Source of the DNA: Microbacterium aurum | Lineage (GTDB): Bacteria > Actinomycetota > Actinomycetes > Actinomycetales > Microbacteriaceae | Length of the DNA: 64,000 bases | Reading direction: 5' to 3' | NCBI RefSeq assembly: GCF_016907815.1 | Contig: NZ_JAFBCQ010000001.1 | Coordinates: 1,240,001-1,304,000 of the forward strand | Program-made: the position numbers and the translations under genes | Notes under the pieces: model-generated | Told to the model about the DNA's origin: nothing | Databases searched by the model: none | Seen by the model: only the letters and a program-made list of their open reading frames with translations | Part shown: in pieces, positions 44,569 to 55,019 of the stretch | Layout of the letters: each line of letters opens with the position of its first letter | Numbering within the stretch: the stretch's first letter is position 1

Positions 44569-46280
44569 GCGCGTACCCGGTTGTGACGGCCTCCGGAGAG
44601 GTACTCGTGGATCTGCCTGACCACGCTGGCACCCTCACCGACCGCTGAGGTCATCCGCTTCACCGACCCGCGCCGCACGTCCCCGACAGCGAAGATACCG
44701 GGGACGGTGGTTTCCAGCGAGAATCGAGCGGAGCCAGGCGAGTGAGAGCCGGCGAACTCGGCGTCTGGTCCGGTGAGGATGTATCCGTCGGCGTCCCGCT
44801 GCACCCCGACAGCCAGCCCGTCGGTGGCGGGGACGGCGCCGATGAACACGAACAGGTGCTCGACCGCAAGATCCCGCAGTTCACCGTGTGTACTTCGGAC
44901 GGTGATCCGTTCCAGCCGACTGTCGCCGTCCGCGTCGACGACTTCCGATGACAGCAGCACCTCGATGCGGGGGTGATTCTGAATCTGGTCCACGAGGTAC
45001 CGTGACATCCCCGCCCCCAGCTCCGCCGCCCGCACCACCAGGTACACGCGGGAGGAGGTGCGGGCGAGGAACAGCGCCGCTTGGCCGGCGGAGTTCCCAC
45101 CGCCGACGACGGCGACCGGCGCGTCCCCGCACACCCGCGCTTCCTGCGCGGTCGCGGCGTAAAAGACGTTGGAGGTCTGGAACCTGTCCAAACCTGCGGC
45201 GGGGAGTGAACGGTATCTGACTCCGGTGGCCAGCACGACGACCTCCGAGGTCACCTCACGGCCGTCGTCGAACACGACACGGAACCTGTCGTCGGCCTCG
45301 ACGATCTTCTTGACAGTGGCAGGGATGTCCAAGGTGGCTCCGAACTTCCGAACCTGCAGGACGCTGCGGTCGGCAAGCTCGGCGCCAGAGATCCCGGCGG
45401 GAAACCCGAGGTAGTTCTCGATTTTCGCCGACGTACCCGCCTGGCCGCCGGTTGCCACCGAATCATACAGGTAAACCGACAGCCCGTCCGACGCGGCGTA
45501 CACCGCGGTTGCCAACCCGGCAGGTCCTGCCCCGACCACGACGACGTCGCAGGTCGTCGGCGGTGCCGGGGGGCGCATTCCCAGTTCAGCGGACAGCCGC
45601 GCCGGCGTGGCGGCCCGCACCGTGCGGGAGCCGCCGAGGATGACCAGGGGAAAGTCGGCTACCGTCGCCCCCAGCCGGCGGACCAGCCGCTCCGCTTTCT
45701 CGTCCTCGTCCAAGTCCACCAGCCGGTGGGGGAGCCGGTTGCGGGCGATGAAGTCCAGCACGTCACGGGTTTGTGGGGAGAAGCAGGACCCCACCACCCG
45801 CAGTCCGGCGCCGACACCGATGGCGAGGGAGCGTCTGATGAGGTAGGCGCGCAGGATGATCTCGCCCAGAAGCGGGTCGGAGGTGACGATGGCCTCCAGT
45901 TCCTCCACGGGGATCTCCGCGACCTCGGCGGCGTCGATGGCGGACACGAACGCGAACGAGGGCTGCCCTTCCAGCAGCCCCACATCCCCGACGAACCGTC
46001 CCCGGCCGTGCACGCCCACCGTCACCGGCTCGTCCGCTGGGCGCGGGTCGTCTGCTGGTTCAGTATCCGTGGTCAGCAGGTACCCGTCCAGCACGACGTA
46101 CAGCGACGAGGGGTGATCTCCGGGTCGGATGAGCACCTCGCCCTTGGCGAGCCGCCGCCGCCTCCCGCGTTCAAGCAGCACGTCGATCTGTTCATCAGAC
46201 AGGCGAGGAAACGCGCCGACGGGGTCGGGGGTTTCGGTCTGCGGGAGGTGGGTGTCGCCGGGGTCGACAGTGTCGCTCAT
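44565..46280 (-). CDS. cNMP-binding domain fused to thioredoxin-reductase-like flavoprotein
   Basis: A 571-residue protein. Residues about 20-150 form a cyclic-nucleotide-binding/CRP-like jelly roll (LYVVLDGYLL, VGDVGLLEGQPSFAFV). Residues 155-240 look like a thioredoxin/glutaredoxin fold (SCFSPQTRDVLDFIARNRLPH). Residues 255-560 are the FAD and NADPH domains of a thioredoxin reductase (VVVGAGPAGLATAVYAAS, GGQAGTSAKIENYLGF, VVGGGNSAGQAALF, GIFAVGDVRRG). The usual redox CxxC is replaced by AATAQEARVC, so it is not a classical reductase. It is coupled by ATGA overlaps on both sides. Confidence 0.88.
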   Translation of the reverse strand: MSDTVDPGDTHLPQTETPDPVGAFPRLSDEQIDVLLERGRRRRLAKGEVLIRPGDHPSSLYVVLDGYLLTTDTEPADDPRPADEPVTVGVHGRGRFVGDVGLLEGQPSFAFVSAIDAAEVAEIPVEELEAIVTSDPLLGEIILRAYLIRRSLAIGVGAGLRVVGSCFSPQTRDVLDFIARNRLPHRLVDLDEDEKAERLVRRLGATVADFPLVILGGSRTVRAATPARLSAELGMRPPAPPTTCDVVVVGAGPAGLATAVYAASDGLSVYLYDSVATGGQAGTSAKIENYLGFPAGISGAELADRSVLQVRKFGATLDIPATVKKIVEADDRFRVVFDDGREVTSEVVVLATGVRYRSLPAAGLDRFQTSNVFYAATAQEARVCGDAPVAVVGGGNSAGQAALFLARTSSRVYLVVRAAELGAGMSRYLVDQIQNHPRIEVLLSSEVVDADGDSRLERITVRSTHGELRDLAVEHLFVFIGAVPATDGLAVGVQRDADGYILTGPDAEFAGSHSPGSARFSLETTVPGIFAVGDVRRGSVKRMTSAVGEGASVVRQIHEYLSGGRHNRVRA

Positions 46281-46537
46281 AGGTATGCTTCGTCCAAATA
46301 GCACCAGCTCCAGTTCTCCCCCAGTTCCAGGGAGCGCACGATGGGATGCCCTTGCGTGAGCGCGTGCGCGCGGGCGTGGCGCATTGGGGATGAGTCGCAG
46401 CAGCCGACCTTTCCGCACGTTCGGCACATCCGAAGGTGCACCCAGTGCGTACCGGCGGCTACGCAGTCCTCACACATGCCGGGGGTGCGGGGTCGGACGG
46501 GGCGGATGAGGGGAGCGTGCGGGTCGACGTACCTCAT
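46277..46537 (-). CDS. UBP-type zinc-finger protein
   Basis: A small 86-residue protein made of a single ZnF-UBP fold: CEDCVAAGTHWVHLRMC, CGKVGCCDSSPMRHA, then the terminal WSWCYLDEAYL. In eukaryotes this fold binds the free C-terminus of ubiquitin; in bacteria it accompanies redox genes such as its neighbours. ATG 46537 overlaps the thioredoxin stop and the stop overlaps the reductase start, both as ATGA. Confidence 0.87.
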   Translation of the reverse strand: MRYVDPHAPLIRPVRPRTPGMCEDCVAAGTHWVHLRMCRTCGKVGCCDSSPMRHARAHALTQGHPIVRSLELGENWSWCYLDEAYL

Positions 46538-46986
46538 GTGGTCGCGGCTGAGGATGCGGGCTGGTTCTCGAGGGTTTCGTCGACCCACCGCAGCAGCACG
46601 TCCGAAGGTGCCGCGCCGGCTTGGCGGGCGAGGACCCTCCCGTCTTTGAGGATGAGGAGGGTCGGTACCGCCTGAACGGAGAACTTCCGCGCCGTCTCCG
46701 GTGCAGCGTCCACGTCCACCTTCACGAGCTTGAGCTTTCCTGCCCGCTGCGTGGCGACGTTCTCCAGTGCGGGGCTGACCTGCCGGCACGGTCCGCACCA
46801 GGACGCCCACAGGTCGACAAGCACCACCTGCGGCGCCTGCTCCACAACCTGGGAGAAGTCACCGTCGCCGGCATTCACGATCCACGGGAGCGTGGTCTTG
46901 CAGACGCCGCACCGAGGGTACCCGGATGCTGCAGAAGGGACACGGTTTTTCTTCCCGCAGTTCGGGCACGAGACGACGGCGCTCAT
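46534..46986 (-). CDS. Thioredoxin with N-terminal zinc ribbon (Trx2 type)
   Basis: A 150-residue thioredoxin. The first 35 residues form a four-Cys zinc ribbon (CPNCGKK, CGVC), as in thioredoxin 2/TrxC. The thioredoxin core has the WCGPC active site (about residues 68-72) and the cis-Pro segment AVPTLLIL. Trx2-type proteins are linked to oxidative and heat stress. It starts by ATGA overlap with the clpB stop, so it is made together with the disaggregase. Confidence 0.94.
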   Translation of the reverse strand: MSAVVSCPNCGKKNRVPSAASGYPRCGVCKTTLPWIVNAGDGDFSQVVEQAPQVVLVDLWASWCGPCRQVSPALENVATQRAGKLKLVKVDVDAAPETARKFSVQAVPTLLILKDGRVLARQAGAAPSDVLLRWVDETLENQPASSAATT

Positions 46987-49607
46987 GCCGTCTCCTCGGA
47001 TGCGGAGTCGTCGATGTCGAAGACAAGATCACCCTCGCGAACATCGAGAGTGACCGTCGCCCCGTCCGTCACCTCGCCGCTGAGGAGCGCCCGCCCCAGC
47101 CGTGTTTCGACCACATGGCTGATGTAGCGCCGCAGCGGGCGGGCGCCGTACACCGGATCGTAACCGCGGTCAGCGATGAACTGCCGCGCGTCCGGGGTCA
47201 GTTCGAGGCGGATATTACGCTCCGCCAGTCGGGCGCGCAGGTCGTTGAACTGCAGCTCCACGATGTCCTGGATCTGCTCGCGCCCCAGCGGTGCGAACAC
47301 CACGATGTCGTCCACACGGTTGAGGAACTCCGGGCGGAAGTGGGCGCGCAGCTCAGCGAGCACGCTGTTGCGGATATCGTCGGGAATCTCGCCTCCATCG
47401 GAACCCAGCAGGTGATGGGCGCCGATGTTGGAGGTCATGATGATGATGGTGTTGCGGAAGTCGACGGTACGGCCCTGGCTGTCGGTGATCCGTCCGTCGT
47501 CGAGGACCTGCAACAGCGTGTTGAACACGTCCGGGTGGGCCTTCTCGATCTCGTCGAACAAGACGACGCTGTAAGGGCGACGGCGTACCGCCTCGGTGAG
47601 CTGGCCGCCCTCGTCGTAACCGATGTACCCGGGAGGCGCCCCGACCAGGCGGCTGACGGTGTGCCGTTCCTGGTACTCGCTCATATCGAGGCGGACCATC
47701 GCGGACTCGCTGTCGAACAGGGCCTCCGCGAGCGCCTTTGCAAGCTCGGTCTTCCCCACACCGGTGGGCCCGAGGAAGATGAACGACCCGATGGGGCGGC
47801 GCGGGTCGCGGATACCGGAGCGGGCGCGGATGATCGCGTCGGTGACCAACGCGATTGCTTCGTCCTGGCCGACCACCCGTTCCTTCAAGGTGGTGTCAAG
47901 GGAGAGGATCTTGTTGCGTTCTCCCTCCTGCAACCGGGCGACCGGGATGCCTGTCCACGCGGCGACGATCTCGGCGATCTCATCCTCGGTGACCACTTCC
48001 CGCAGCAGCCGCTGCCCGCCCTGCTTGCGGGCCAGCCGTTCCTCCTCCGCCTGGAGGCGGCGCTCGACGTCGGCCAGGGCCCCGTACCGCAACTCGGCGG
48101 CGCGGTTGAGGTCGTAGGAGCGTTCGGCGGCCTCGGCTTCGCGGCGCAGCTGCTCCAGCTCCGCGCGCAGCTCCTGCACCTTGCGGATCGCCTGTCGCTC
48201 CGCCTCCCACTGCGCGCGCTTCGCGTCCGCTTCTGCCCTCAGATCGGCGAGCTCGCGGCGCAGCTCCTCCAGCCGTTTCTTGCTGGCAGCGTCGGTCTCC
48301 TTGGACAGCGCCGCTTCCTCGATCTCCAGGCGTGTGACGCGACGGATGAGTTCGTCCAACTCAGCGGGCATCGAGTCGATCTCGGTGCGCAGCCGCGCGC
48401 AGGCTTCATCGATGAGGTCGATCGCCTTGTCCGGCAGGAACCTGTCCGGGATGTAACGGTAGGACAGCGTGACCGCGGCTACCAGGGCACTGTCTTGGAT
48501 GCGGACGCCGTGGAAGACCTCCAGACGTTCCCGCAGCCCGCGGAGAATGGAGATCGCGTCCTCCACGTCCGGCTCTTCGACCATCACCGTCTGGAACCGT
48601 CGCTCCAGCGCGGCGTCTTTCTCGATGTGCTTGCGGTACTCGTCGAGAGTGGTCGCCCCGATCAGGTGCAGTTCACCGCGGGCAAGCATCGGCTTGAGCA
48701 TGTTGCCGGCATCCATCGCTCCTTCCGTGGCGCCCGCACCGACGAGGGTGTGCAATTCGTCGATGAACAGCAAGATGCGCCCCTCGGCTGCAGTGACCTC
48801 AGCGAGCACGGCCTTCATCCGTTCTTCGAACTCGCCCCGGTACTTTGCTCCCGCTACCAGCGAGGACAGGTCCAGGGAGAAGATCGTTTTGTCCCGCAGC
48901 CCCTCGGGGACGTCCTCGTTGAGGATGCGCTGGGCCAGCCCCTCCACAATGGCCGTCTTTCCGACACCGGGCTCCCCGATGAGGACGGGGTTGTTCTTCG
49001 TCTTGCGAGAGAGGATCTGGATGACCCTGCGGATCTCCGAGTCCCGGCCGATGACCGGGTCCAGACGCCCCGCGCGGGCGTCAGCGACCAGATCTCGGCC
49101 GTACTTCTCGAGCGCTTCGTAGGTCTGCTCGGGGGTGGCAGAGTTCACATTCTGGTTGCCTCGGATCTTGCTGAGGGAAGCCAGGAAGTTCTCCCGGGTG
49201 ATGCCGTGCTCACGGAGGATCCGCGATGCGGCCCGGGAAGACGAGTCATCGGCGATGGCGAGCAGCAGGTGCTCGACGGAGATATACGAGTCCTTCAGCC
49301 GCTTCGCTTCCCGCTCGGCGCGTTCAAGAGTGGCCGAGAGGCTGCGGCTGAGGTAGACCTGCGTGGGTTGCGGGGAGGCTCCGGACACCCTCGGCTTCCG
49401 GGCTATCTCCGCCTCCACCGCCGCGCGCACCAAGTCCGGGTCAGCGCCGGTCGCCTGCAGCAGTCGGGGAATCAGCCCCTCCTCCTGCTGCAGCAGTGCG
49501 AGCAGGAGATGCTCCTCATCCGTCTCGATCTGACCGGCGAGGACCGCGATGTTCTGGGCCGAGGTGAGCGCTTCCTGCGACTTCTGAGTGAGTGAGTTCA
49601 TGTCCAT
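46983..49607 (-). CDS. clpB: ClpB disaggregase
   Basis: Hsp100 ATPase of 874 residues that with DnaK extracts proteins from aggregates. It has the N-domain (1-145), AAA1 with GEPGVGKT (about 204-211) and [14 protein letters not shown], the coiled middle domain (about 410-530) that contacts DnaK, and AAA2 with GPTGVGKT (about 604-611) and [13 protein letters not shown]. Presence of the middle domain distinguishes it from ClpC/ClpA. ATG 49607 with AAGGAG. It overlaps cbpM by ten bases and trx by ATGA. Confidence 0.96.
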   Translation of the reverse strand: MDMNSLTQKSQEALTSAQNIAVLAGQIETDEEHLLLALLQQEEGLIPRLLQATGADPDLVRAAVEAEIARKPRVSGASPQPTQVYLSRSLSATLERAEREAKRLKDSYISVEHLLLAIADDSSSRAASRILREHGITRENFLASLSKIRGNQNVNSATPEQTYEALEKYGRDLVADARAGRLDPVIGRDSEIRRVIQILSRKTKNNPVLIGEPGVGKTAIVEGLAQRILNEDVPEGLRDKTIFSLDLSSLVAGAKYRGEFEERMKAVLAEVTAAEGRILLFIDELHTLVGAGATEGAMDAGNMLKPMLARGELHLIGATTLDEYRKHIEKDAALERRFQTVMVEEPDVEDAISILRGLRERLEVFHGVRIQDSALVAAVTLSYRYIPDRFLPDKAIDLIDEACARLRTEIDSMPAELDELIRRVTRLEIEEAALSKETDAASKKRLEELRRELADLRAEADAKRAQWEAERQAIRKVQELRAELEQLRREAEAAERSYDLNRAAELRYGALADVERRLQAEEERLARKQGGQRLLREVVTEDEIAEIVAAWTGIPVARLQEGERNKILSLDTTLKERVVGQDEAIALVTDAIIRARSGIRDPRRPIGSFIFLGPTGVGKTELAKALAEALFDSESAMVRLDMSEYQERHTVSRLVGAPPGYIGYDEGGQLTEAVRRRPYSVVLFDEIEKAHPDVFNTLLQVLDDGRITDSQGRTVDFRNTIIIMTSNIGAHHLLGSDGGEIPDDIRNSVLAELRAHFRPEFLNRVDDIVVFAPLGREQIQDIVELQFNDLRARLAERNIRLELTPDARQFIADRGYDPVYGARPLRRYISHVVETRLGRALLSGEVTDGATVTLDVREGDLVFDIDDSASEETA

Positions 49608-49909
49608 GAGGTGTCTCCTTCGAGTCGGATGGTCCGGTGCTGCTCGAGCTGCTCGATGCGGGCGAGCAGGTCGAGCACGAGTGCGATGCCGGCGTAGTTC
49701 ACGGCAAGATCGGAGTGCAGACGCACGATGGTGTGCACGCGGGCGGGGACGGTACGGGCGAACCACAGCCGGCCGCTGGTGTCGACGTGGGCGGTGACCA
49801 GCCCCAGCTCGACGAACTTCCGCAGCGTATCCGGGTGGATACCTGCGGCCACCGCGGTCGCCGCCAGGTCGGCCCGGGCGACACGGACGGGCAGGTGATG
49901 TGAGGTCAT
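49598..49909 (-). CDS. cbpM: CbpM-like chaperone modulator (MerR-type fold)
   Basis: A 103-residue protein. Residues 14-40 look like a MerR/HspR helix-turn-helix (AAGIHPDTLRKFVELGL). The C-terminal half (VRLHSDLAVNYAGIALVLDLLARIEQLE) is the helical pair typical of CbpM and also of HspR. Its position overlapping the DnaJ-like gene by ATGA favours CbpM, which restrains its DnaJ partner. HspR-like repressor activity remains possible and would make it the regulator of the operon. Confidence 0.76.
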   Translation of the reverse strand: MTSHHLPVRVARADLAATAVAAGIHPDTLRKFVELGLVTAHVDTSGRLWFARTVPARVHTIVRLHSDLAVNYAGIALVLDLLARIEQLEQHRTIRLEGDTSWT

Positions 49910-50793
49910 GATCCTCTCCTGGCATCAAACGACGATACGTCGCGGAGCTGTTCGAACAGCTCCTTCTCCTTCTTGCTGAGAGTGCGGGGAACGACGACCT
50001 TCACCCGCGCATACAGATCTCCCGGCTGTCCTCTGCGGGGCATCCCCTGCCCGCGCAGGCGGAGCCGCCTGCCAGTGGACGAGCCGGGCGGAACGTGCAC
50101 GGTGACCGGGCCCCCGGGGGTGGGCACGCTGACATCCGCGCCCAGCGCCGCCTCCCACGGTGAGATGGGAAGGTCCGTTTCGATGTCCGCGCCGCTGAGC
50201 CGGTACCGCTTGCTGTCCTTCACGCGCAGCGTGACCAGCAGGTCCCCGTCCTGTCCGTCGGCGCCCGCTCCGCCTGCGCCCGCGATCCGCAGCCGCTGCC
50301 CGTCGACAGCGCCCGCTGGGATGTCGATGGTGTACTCCTGCGCGCCACCGTACGGCGACGCGACCTGCACGGTGCGCCGCCCGCCCCGGTAGGCCTCCTC
50401 GACGGTGATCTCCAGCTCCGCGGTGTGGTCGGCGCCGCGACCGAAACCACCGAAGCCGCCCCCGAAGAGGTCCTCCCAGTTCACGCTCTGCGCGCCGCCC
50501 CCGCTCCACGTGTATCGGGTGCCGCCGCTGCGGCGCGGCTGCTCGGAGGAGCGAGCCGCGTCCGCGGCGGCGTACTGGCGGAAGTTCTCACCGAACCGGT
50601 CGTACTGTGCGCGGGTTTCCGGGTCCGACAGCACATCGTGGGCTTCACTGATCCGTTTGAAGGTATCCTCCGCCCCCGGGGTCTTGTTGACGTCCGGGTG
50701 GAACTTGCGGGCCTTCTCCCGGTAGGCGCGGCGAATCTCCTTCTGATCCGCCGACCGGGAGACCCCGAGCACGCTGTAGAGATCCTCCGCCAT
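49906..50793 (-). CDS. cbpA: DnaJ-class co-chaperone without zinc finger (CbpA type)
   Basis: A 295-residue Hsp40. The J-domain has YSVLGVSRSADQKEIRRAYREKA split by the helix II-III loop with the HPD motif (FHPDVN). A Gly-rich linker follows (GGGFGGFGRG), then two CTD beta domains (EITVEEAYRGG, GDLLVTLRVK, RRLRLRGQGMP). The four CxxCxGxG zinc repeats of canonical DnaJ are absent, so it is of the CbpA/type II class. It starts three bases after grpE. Confidence 0.92.
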   Translation of the reverse strand: MAEDLYSVLGVSRSADQKEIRRAYREKARKFHPDVNKTPGAEDTFKRISEAHDVLSDPETRAQYDRFGENFRQYAAADAARSSEQPRRSGGTRYTWSGGGAQSVNWEDLFGGGFGGFGRGADHTAELEITVEEAYRGGRRTVQVASPYGGAQEYTIDIPAGAVDGQRLRIAGAGGAGADGQDGDLLVTLRVKDSKRYRLSGADIETDLPISPWEAALGADVSVPTPGGPVTVHVPPGSSTGRRLRLRGQGMPRRGQPGDLYARVKVVVPRTLSKKEKELFEQLRDVSSFDARRGS

Positions 50794-50796
50794 CTC

Positions 50797-51336
50797 CTAC
50801 TCCTCATCCGGCCTGCGGGTGACCACGACCGCAGCCGGTCGCAGCATCCGCTCAGGCGTTCCGAACCCGGGGCGAGTGACGGCGAGGATGCTGCGCGGCG
50901 GGACGCTGGCATCCTCGACGACCGAGACCGCCTCGTGCAGCTGCGGGTCGAACTCCGCACCGTCGATGACGATCTCGGGGTACCCGAGTGCGCGCAACGC
51001 ATCAGCGGCCTGCGCCCGGACGGCCTGCATGCCATCCAGAACGCCCTCGTCAAGGTCCACCCCGAAGCTGAGCGCCCGGTCCAGCGCGTCGACGACGGGC
51101 AAGAAGGCTTTGGCGGTGTGCTGCCGCTCCTGCTCGCGGACGGTCTGGATCTCGCGCGCCATCCGTTTGCGGAGGTTGTCGTAGTCCGCTGCCGTCCGGC
51201 GCCACCGGTCGTCGGCCGTCTCCAACTGGGCGGCGAGCGCTGCTTGCGCGGCGCGGATCTCCTCCGGGGATACGTCGGTGAGGTCGTCGTTCAGCAGGTC
51301 CACGGCCCGCGTGTCCTCGTTCTGCTCCTCGACCAT
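50797..51336 (-). CDS. grpE: GrpE nucleotide exchange factor
   Basis: A 179-residue exchange factor for DnaK. An acidic N-terminal tail leads to a long helix (AAQLETADDRWRRTAADYDNL) and the beta domain containing LRALGYPEIVIDGAEFDP and HEAVSVVED. The C-terminal RPGFGTPERMLRPAAVVV is the family end. It lies 18 bases downstream of dnaK. Confidence 0.94.
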   Translation of the reverse strand: MVEEQNEDTRAVDLLNDDLTDVSPEEIRAAQAALAAQLETADDRWRRTAADYDNLRKRMAREIQTVREQERQHTAKAFLPVVDALDRALSFGVDLDEGVLDGMQAVRAQAADALRALGYPEIVIDGAEFDPQLHEAVSVVEDASVPPRSILAVTRPGFGTPERMLRPAAVVVTRRPDEE

Positions 51337-51354
51337 CGCGATCCTCCCTCCGTG

Positions 51355-53220
<1,866 letters not shown>

Positions 53221-53582
53221 GTCGAGCTTCCTTTCGATTGAGGTGAGCGCCCGGTTTCCGAGCCGCCGAAGCGAGCGCCGCACGGTTCTCAGTGGAGGTG
53301 AAACACCTAGATCTCGCTGTTCTTGTGTACGGGGCGCACACGCCTTCTGGAACGCCTTCGAGTTTAAGCACGCCGCGATGACATACCCGCCTCGCCGTCA
53401 GGTCCATCGTGGACCGCTGTTCCATTTTTTACAAGCAAGCGAACTGGAAGAAGACGCTCGAACAACCTCCGCGCTCCCTGAGCGCATCGACCGCTACCTC
53501 TGATCTCTCGCCGCCCTAACTGGGGCGCCCCCCCTTGCGCTACGATCCGAGCCCATACCGAAACAGGAGGATCAAGACGCAT
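53221..53582 (-). promoter_or_regulatory. Upstream region of the dnaK operon
   Basis: Non-coding, 362 bases, and the only place where the main stress operon promoter can lie. It has a 13-base inverted repeat AGGTGAAACACCT (53296-53308) and a 15-base one GGTCCATCGTGGACC (53401-53415). I see no CIRCE element and no HAIR element (CTTGAGT-N7-ACTCAAG). On the plus strand a GGAGG ribosome-like site (53566-53570) faces the oxidoreductase remnant, as if a start codon of another gene had been lost at the island edge. Confidence 0.5.
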
Positions 53583-54038
53583 GTAGGACTCCCGCCGCAG
53601 CGGCTCGGTCATCGTCGGGAACACCGTCGCGGCGAGCGGGAGCAGTCGATCCGAGAACGCCGCGAAGCGCTCCGCCTCGCGGGCGTCGCCGGCCGCGCGG
53701 AGAAAGCTCGCCGTCATGGCCACGGCATCCGCGTTGTCGACGAGGAGGCCACGTGTGGCGTCGACCGGATCGGGCGTATACGAGGAGTAGCGCCGCCGGC
53801 GCAGATCGAGTTGCAGATCGAGGTCGCGAATGATCTGCGGCGGCAGCAGGCTCACGAGGTACGAGTAGCGCGACAGTCGCGCGTCGACGCCGGGCCACGG
53901 CCGTTCCGAGACGGCTGCGCCGCCCAGATGTCCGAGCCGTTCCAGCACGATCACCCGCTTGCCGGCACCTGCCAGGTAGGCGGCGACGAGGGCGTTGTGG
54001 CCGCCGCTCACGATCACGGCGTCGTAGACCCCGCTCAT
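53583..54038 (-). pseudogene. 5' part of the split FAD-dependent oxidoreductase gene
   Basis: ATG at 54038 begins a normal N-terminus with the FAD-binding VIVSGGHNALVAAYLAGAG, then VIVLERLGHLGGAAVSE and later PVDATRGLLVDNADAV and FPTMTEPLRRESYM. After about 152 residues, near 53,580, similarity ends and the frame runs into unrelated sequence with lower GC. The complementary C-terminal half lies 12.4 kb away at 40538-41230 in the same orientation. Roughly 120-150 middle residues are in neither fragment. Confidence 0.76.
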
Positions 54039-54069
54039 GGAGCCACCGTAGTGCGCGTAGCGTGGAGCC

Positions 54070-54861
54070 ATGGTGGATGCCGGGGACTTGCTGCTGATCG
54101 CCGTCGACATCGCCCGCGAGGCGGGGGAGTTGGCGCGCCGCAGGCGGACCGAGGGTGTGGCCGTCGCTGCCACGAAGTCCACGCTCGCCGACATCGTCAC
54201 GGAGGCCGACCGCGAGGTCGAGGACCTCATTCGGGCGCGGCTGGCGGCTGTGCGGCCAGGCGACGGATTCCTCGGCGAGGAGTCGGGCGCCGAGCGGGGC
54301 ACGACGGGGATCACGTGGGTCGTCGACCCGATCGATGGCACGGTCAACTACGCATACGGCATTCCGCACTACGCCGTCAGCATCGCCGCCGTGGCGGGTG
54401 AGCCGGAGCCGGCCACATGGACCGCGCAGGCCGGCGTCGTGTTCTCGCCCGCGGTCGACGAGCTCTTCCGCGCCGCCCGCGGCGAGGGCGCCTGGCTGGG
54501 CGAGCGGCGGCTCGCCGTGTCGCAGGCGACGGATGCCGGGGCGTTGCTGGCGACCGGGTTCGGCTACGACCCCGCGACGCACGGCCCCGATCTCGAGCGG
54601 GTGCGTCGCGTCATGCCGCTCGCGCGTGATCTGCGGCGGGCCGGTGCCGCATCCCTCGACCTCGCCTATGTCGCCGCGGGGCGCCTGGACGGCTACTTCG
54701 AGCGCGGCCTGCACCCGTGGGACCATGCCGCCGGGGGACTGCTCGTGACCGAGGCCGGGGGACTCATCGGCGGCGCGCCGGACGGTGCGCCCGGGCGGCA
54801 GATGACGATCGCGGCCGGCCCCGACCTGTTCTCGCGGCTCCGTGAGGTCATCGCGACCTGA
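54070..54861 (+). CDS. Inositol monophosphatase family protein
   Basis: A 263-residue Mg-dependent phosphatase. Metal-site motifs are LGEESG (Glu), WVVDPIDGTVNY (Asp-Pro-Ile-Asp-Gly-Thr) and PWDHAAGGLLVTEAGG (Asp). It may act on inositol phosphate, histidinol phosphate or another sugar phosphate; the sequence does not decide. Divergent from the split oxidoreductase, with about 30 bases between the starts. Confidence 0.91.
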   Translation: MVDAGDLLLIAVDIAREAGELARRRRTEGVAVAATKSTLADIVTEADREVEDLIRARLAAVRPGDGFLGEESGAERGTTGITWVVDPIDGTVNYAYGIPHYAVSIAAVAGEPEPATWTAQAGVVFSPAVDELFRAARGEGAWLGERRLAVSQATDAGALLATGFGYDPATHGPDLERVRRVMPLARDLRRAGAASLDLAYVAAGRLDGYFERGLHPWDHAAGGLLVTEAGGLIGGAPDGAPGRQMTIAAGPDLFSRLREVIAT

Positions 54862-55019
54862 AAGCGATATACCGCTCGGCGTTCATGGCATTCCCAGCGC
54901 GGCCGGGGTAGTGTTTACCCGATCGTTACTTTTGCCGCCCGAACGGCACAGTGATCGCAAGCCCGAAGTACGTCGCCGCCAGGACCGCCGGCCTGCGCGG
55001 CCCGACGAGAGCCTGGAAT

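Noticed and set aside
46926..49595. Plus-strand open frame of 889 codons opposite clpB
   Set aside because: Antisense shadow of clpB with composition typical of wrong-frame translation and no motif.
53221..53582. CIRCE or HAIR heat-shock operator
   Set aside because: No TTAGCACTC-N9-GAGTGCTAA or CTTGAGT-N7-ACTCAAG pattern was found; only unrelated inverted repeats.
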